Positions 32,300 through 33,097 of a stretch of DNA of 33,097 nucleotides are shown here, one piece after another. The stretch is taken from NCBI GenBank assembly GCA_025356475.1, contig JANXSX010000024.1, positions 1 through 33,097 on the forward strand, given 5' to 3'. The stretch is from Isosphaeraceae bacterium (GTDB lineage Bacteria; Planctomycetota; Planctomycetia; Isosphaerales; Isosphaeraceae). Below the pieces are notes generated by a model. That model was given only the letters and a program-made list of their open reading frames with translations, was not told the origin of the DNA and ran no database searches. Both the position numbers and the translations under genes were made by a program. How positions within the stretch are numbered: position 1 is the stretch's first letter; each line of letters starts with the position of its first letter.

Positions 32300-33097
32300 A
32301 TGTCGTCCCAGAAGCAAATTGAGGCCAATCGGCGCAACTCTCAGCTCAGCACCGGTCCTCGCACGGAAGAGGGCAAGGCGGAGTCGCGTCAAAATGCGCT
32401 CCAGCATGGGATGACCGCGACGATTGTGACGCCCCCGACGCAGGAAAGCGCTCAGCGAGCGCGATTTCAGACCTGGAGCGAGGCTCTCAAGCCTGAGTCT
32501 TGTGTCGAAGTCTTCCAGGTGAATCTCGCGGTCGCCGCATCGCTACGGATCGAACTTTGCCACACGAGTGAGTCGGAACGAAGGGCCGAGATTGCTGAAC
32601 TCGCGATGAGTGCGGATTGGGATACGCATCGGTTGATCGAAGCCTACAAGTTGGGCGACTCCCTTAAACGCAATCCCGCACTCGTGCTGCTCAAGCTCCG
32701 ATTGACTCCTGCGGGACGAGACTGGTTGATTATGCAATGGAAGCAGTTATTGGTCGCCTTCTCGGGTGACGGCGTGCCCAAGTGGACCGATACCGAGTAC
32801 CAGGTGGCCCTCGACCTGTTAGGCGTGCCGAAGACCTTGCGGGATGCGCGAACTGACCTCCAGAACACGTTCTACGAGAAGGCGTCTTCGATGGCGTTGA
32901 TCCTGGACGAGATCGCCAAGCTTGAAGTTGAGCAGTTGAAGTCCGAATCTCAGAACGCCAAGCTCCGCAAGATGCATATCCAAGGTTCGATCCATCTCGA
33001 AGACGCAAGTCTCAAGCTGATCCGACGTTACGAACGAGAGTCAATCCGCTCGTTCGAGCGCGCCCTCAAGGCTTTAGAAAAAGCCAAGCCCAAGCCG
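32300..33097 (+). CDS. STGPRT-motif protein of unknown function, C-terminus cut by window edge
   Basis: 266 codons are open to the window end. The N-terminus, MSSQKQIEANRRNSQLSTGP then RTEEGKAESRQNALQHG, is a well-marked conserved module. It occurs in many planctomycete, acidobacterial and related proteins annotated as hypothetical, often in multiple copies per genome. The rest is helical and charged, with heptad-like stretches (ALILDEIAKLEVEQLKSESQ) suggesting coiled coil. No signal peptide or membrane span is present. The basic, Asn/Gln/Ser-rich opening could bind nucleic acid, but that is a guess. AAGGA lies 7 bases before the ATG and is part of a leader stem. Confidence 0.75.
   Translation, partial: MSSQKQIEANRRNSQLSTGPRTEEGKAESRQNALQHGMTATIVTPPTQESAQRARFQTWSEALKPESCVEVFQVNLAVAASLRIELCHTSESERRAEIAELAMSADWDTHRLIEAYKLGDSLKRNPALVLLKLRLTPAGRDWLIMQWKQLLVAFSGDGVPKWTDTEYQVALDLLGVPKTLRDARTDLQNTFYEKASSMALILDEIAKLEVEQLKSESQNAKLRKMHIQGSIHLEDASLKLIRRYERESIRSFERALKALEKAKPKP

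Overview
The window reads as a planctomycete chromosome segment, most likely from the Isosphaeraceae or a close relative. The signs are a DUF1559 prepilin-like protein with the H-x9-DG C-terminus, a PEP-CTERM/HAF-repeat protein, an STN-domain secreted protein, a zwf-opcA pair, a serA near a class V aminotransferase, a protein starting with the 'STGPRT..GK' motif, and dispersed hairpin repeats. Most genes look high in GC by eye. The taxonomic call is an inference from gene content, not from a marker phylogeny.

Layout. Positions 1-1654: a truncated NHL-type lipoprotein (-), a structured divergent intergenic region, a small Rieske ferredoxin (+), and an unknown membrane-anchored protein whose leader can fold as a pseudoknot. 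1760-2940: a plant-type tRNase Z and a 63-residue SEC-C protein (-). 2965-6012: a PfkB-like kinase with a degenerate active site, then an STN-like secreted protein and a membrane-anchored unknown (+). 6023-7112: divergent hotdog thioesterase and unknown protein. 7274-8627: DUF1559 protein overlapping a small lipoprotein. 8648-11433: opcA and zwf (-), the entry to the oxidative pentose phosphate pathway. 11745-12884: HAF-repeat PEP-CTERM protein.

13118-17220 is a tight minus-strand cluster: PAS-GAF-receiver protein, membrane metallophosphoesterase, and a two-gene chromate (CHR) transporter. Two of its three junctions are ATGA overlaps, and the CHR genes are clearly lower in GC. 17462-20548: yidC and a calcineurin-like phosphodiesterase (-). 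21037-22561: tsaB overlapping a methyltransferase (+). 22612-24893: a small unknown gene, a VOC/glyoxalase pseudogene interrupted by a small element with terminal inverted repeats, and a parallel beta-helix protein (-). 25080-26558: aldehyde dehydrogenase (+). 26659-31532: serA, a GT-C type membrane protein and a class V aminotransferase (-), a probable serine-biosynthesis neighbourhood. 31533-33097: a dispersed repeat with nested palindromes, a structured leader that buries the ribosome binding site, and the truncated STGPRT-motif gene (+).

Most genes are housekeeping or lineage-typical. The less ordinary signals are the RNA-structure candidates at 1018-1096 and 32221-32292, the coupled sensor/phosphoesterase/CHR cluster, the element-disrupted VOC gene, and two families of dispersed repeats. 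I found no CRISPR array, tRNA, rRNA or phage genes by reading.
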